From positions 1-22,424 of the forward strand of contig JADKGL010000017.1 of NCBI GenBank assembly GCA_016722295.1: a DNA stretch of 22,424 bases. The letters run 5' to 3'. The notes beneath the pieces are model-generated. The model was not told the origin of the DNA, ran no database searches, and saw nothing but the letters and a program-made list of their open reading frames with translations. The DNA is from Saprospiraceae bacterium (lineage in GTDB: Bacteria; Bacteroidota; Bacteroidia; Chitinophagales; Saprospiraceae). Shown here piece by piece: positions 22,401 to 22,424 of this stretch. The stretch's first letter is position 1. The number at the start of each line of letters is the position of its first letter. A program made the position numbers and the translations under genes.

Positions 22401-22424
22401 TTCATGCAGGCTCACCGGAGGGAC
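22401..22424 (-). repeat. right terminal inverted repeat of the IS66-family element
   Basis: Read on the minus strand it begins GTCCCTCCGG and ends CTGCATGAA. It matches the left end at 20 of 24 positions. The window ends on its outermost base. Confidence 0.88.

Larger units (their letters stand above)
18855..22424. mobile_element. complete IS66-family element with DUF4338 passenger and convergent genes
   Basis: The element is bounded by 24-bp terminal inverted repeats and is 3570 bp long, ending exactly at the last base of the window. It contains tnpA and tnpB (right end, leftward), tnpC (rightward, central) and a DUF4338 protein upstream of tnpC (left end, rightward). All four frames are intact. 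Classical IS66 elements carry tnpA-tnpB-tnpC in one direction, so this layout is unusual. The right flank lies outside the window, so the 8-bp target duplication cannot be checked; the eight bases before the left end are TATCGGGT. Confidence 0.88.

Noticed and set aside
1..22424. CRISPR arrays, tRNA and rRNA genes
   Set aside because: No regularly spaced repeats and no tRNA- or rRNA-like sequence were noticed on either strand by eye; a dedicated scan was not possible.

Overview
The window looks like an accessory island from a Gram-negative bacterium, most likely a betaproteobacterium of the Burkholderiales. That placement is inferred from codon use, moderate GC, the IS66- and IS3-type transposases and the style of the small regulatory proteins. 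No rRNA, tRNA or core housekeeping gene is visible. All gene names below are family assignments read from motifs; no database search was possible.

Layout. (1) 1-1304: an AT-rich intergenic stretch with a near-consensus sigma70 promoter (398-426) in front of an unrecognised 217-residue protein. (2) 1305-6899, minus strand: a probable defence operon. An XRE-type regulator (6603-6899) is followed by a roughly 500-base leader carrying an inverted repeat, a small frameshifted gene, a 105-residue protein, a DUF262+DUF1524 (GmrSD/RloF-like) protein and a second DUF262 protein. Neighbouring genes overlap by 4-8 bases at most junctions, and the operon ends in an intrinsic terminator at 1305-1332. (3) 7547-15047, plus strand: a tightly packed operon. 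It holds a Lon-like AAA+ ATPase without a protease domain, a phage-type zinc-finger protein, a remnant of a HAD-family gene, five calcineurin-like metallophosphoesterases (MPE1-MPE5), a SAM-dependent methyltransferase, several micro-ORFs at the gene junctions and two small unknown proteins. This tandem array of phosphoesterases is the best candidate here for an undescribed system. (4) 15193-17079: insertion-sequence debris. There is a transposase gene on the minus strand with about four frameshifts, a cluster of four adjacent stem-loops, and the C-terminal piece of an IS3-family transposase. (5) 17181-18703, minus strand: two Ser/Thr/Gln/Ala-rich proteins of unknown function behind a good promoter, with a hairpin touching the ribosome binding site. 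(6) 18855-22424: a complete 3570-bp IS66-family element bounded by 24-bp terminal inverted repeats (20 of 24 match), the right one ending on the last base of the window. Its genes are convergent: a DUF4338 (DruA-family) passenger and tnpC read from the left, tnpA and tnpB read from the right.

How the parts may work together. The XRE regulator lies between the leftward DUF262 operon and the rightward AAA+/phosphoesterase operon, so it could control one or both. The DUF262 pair suggests nucleotide-dependent restriction. The AAA+/methyltransferase/phosphoesterase set suggests processing of nucleic-acid ends or nucleotides. Both roles are inference from families and context; only the operon structure and catalytic motifs are seen directly.

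Several broken reading frames break at or close to homopolymer or repeat-rich tracts (C5 at 6082-6086, T8 at 16472-16479, an A6 near 15967, possibly A6 near 1135). Some apparent pseudogenes may therefore be sequencing or assembly indels.
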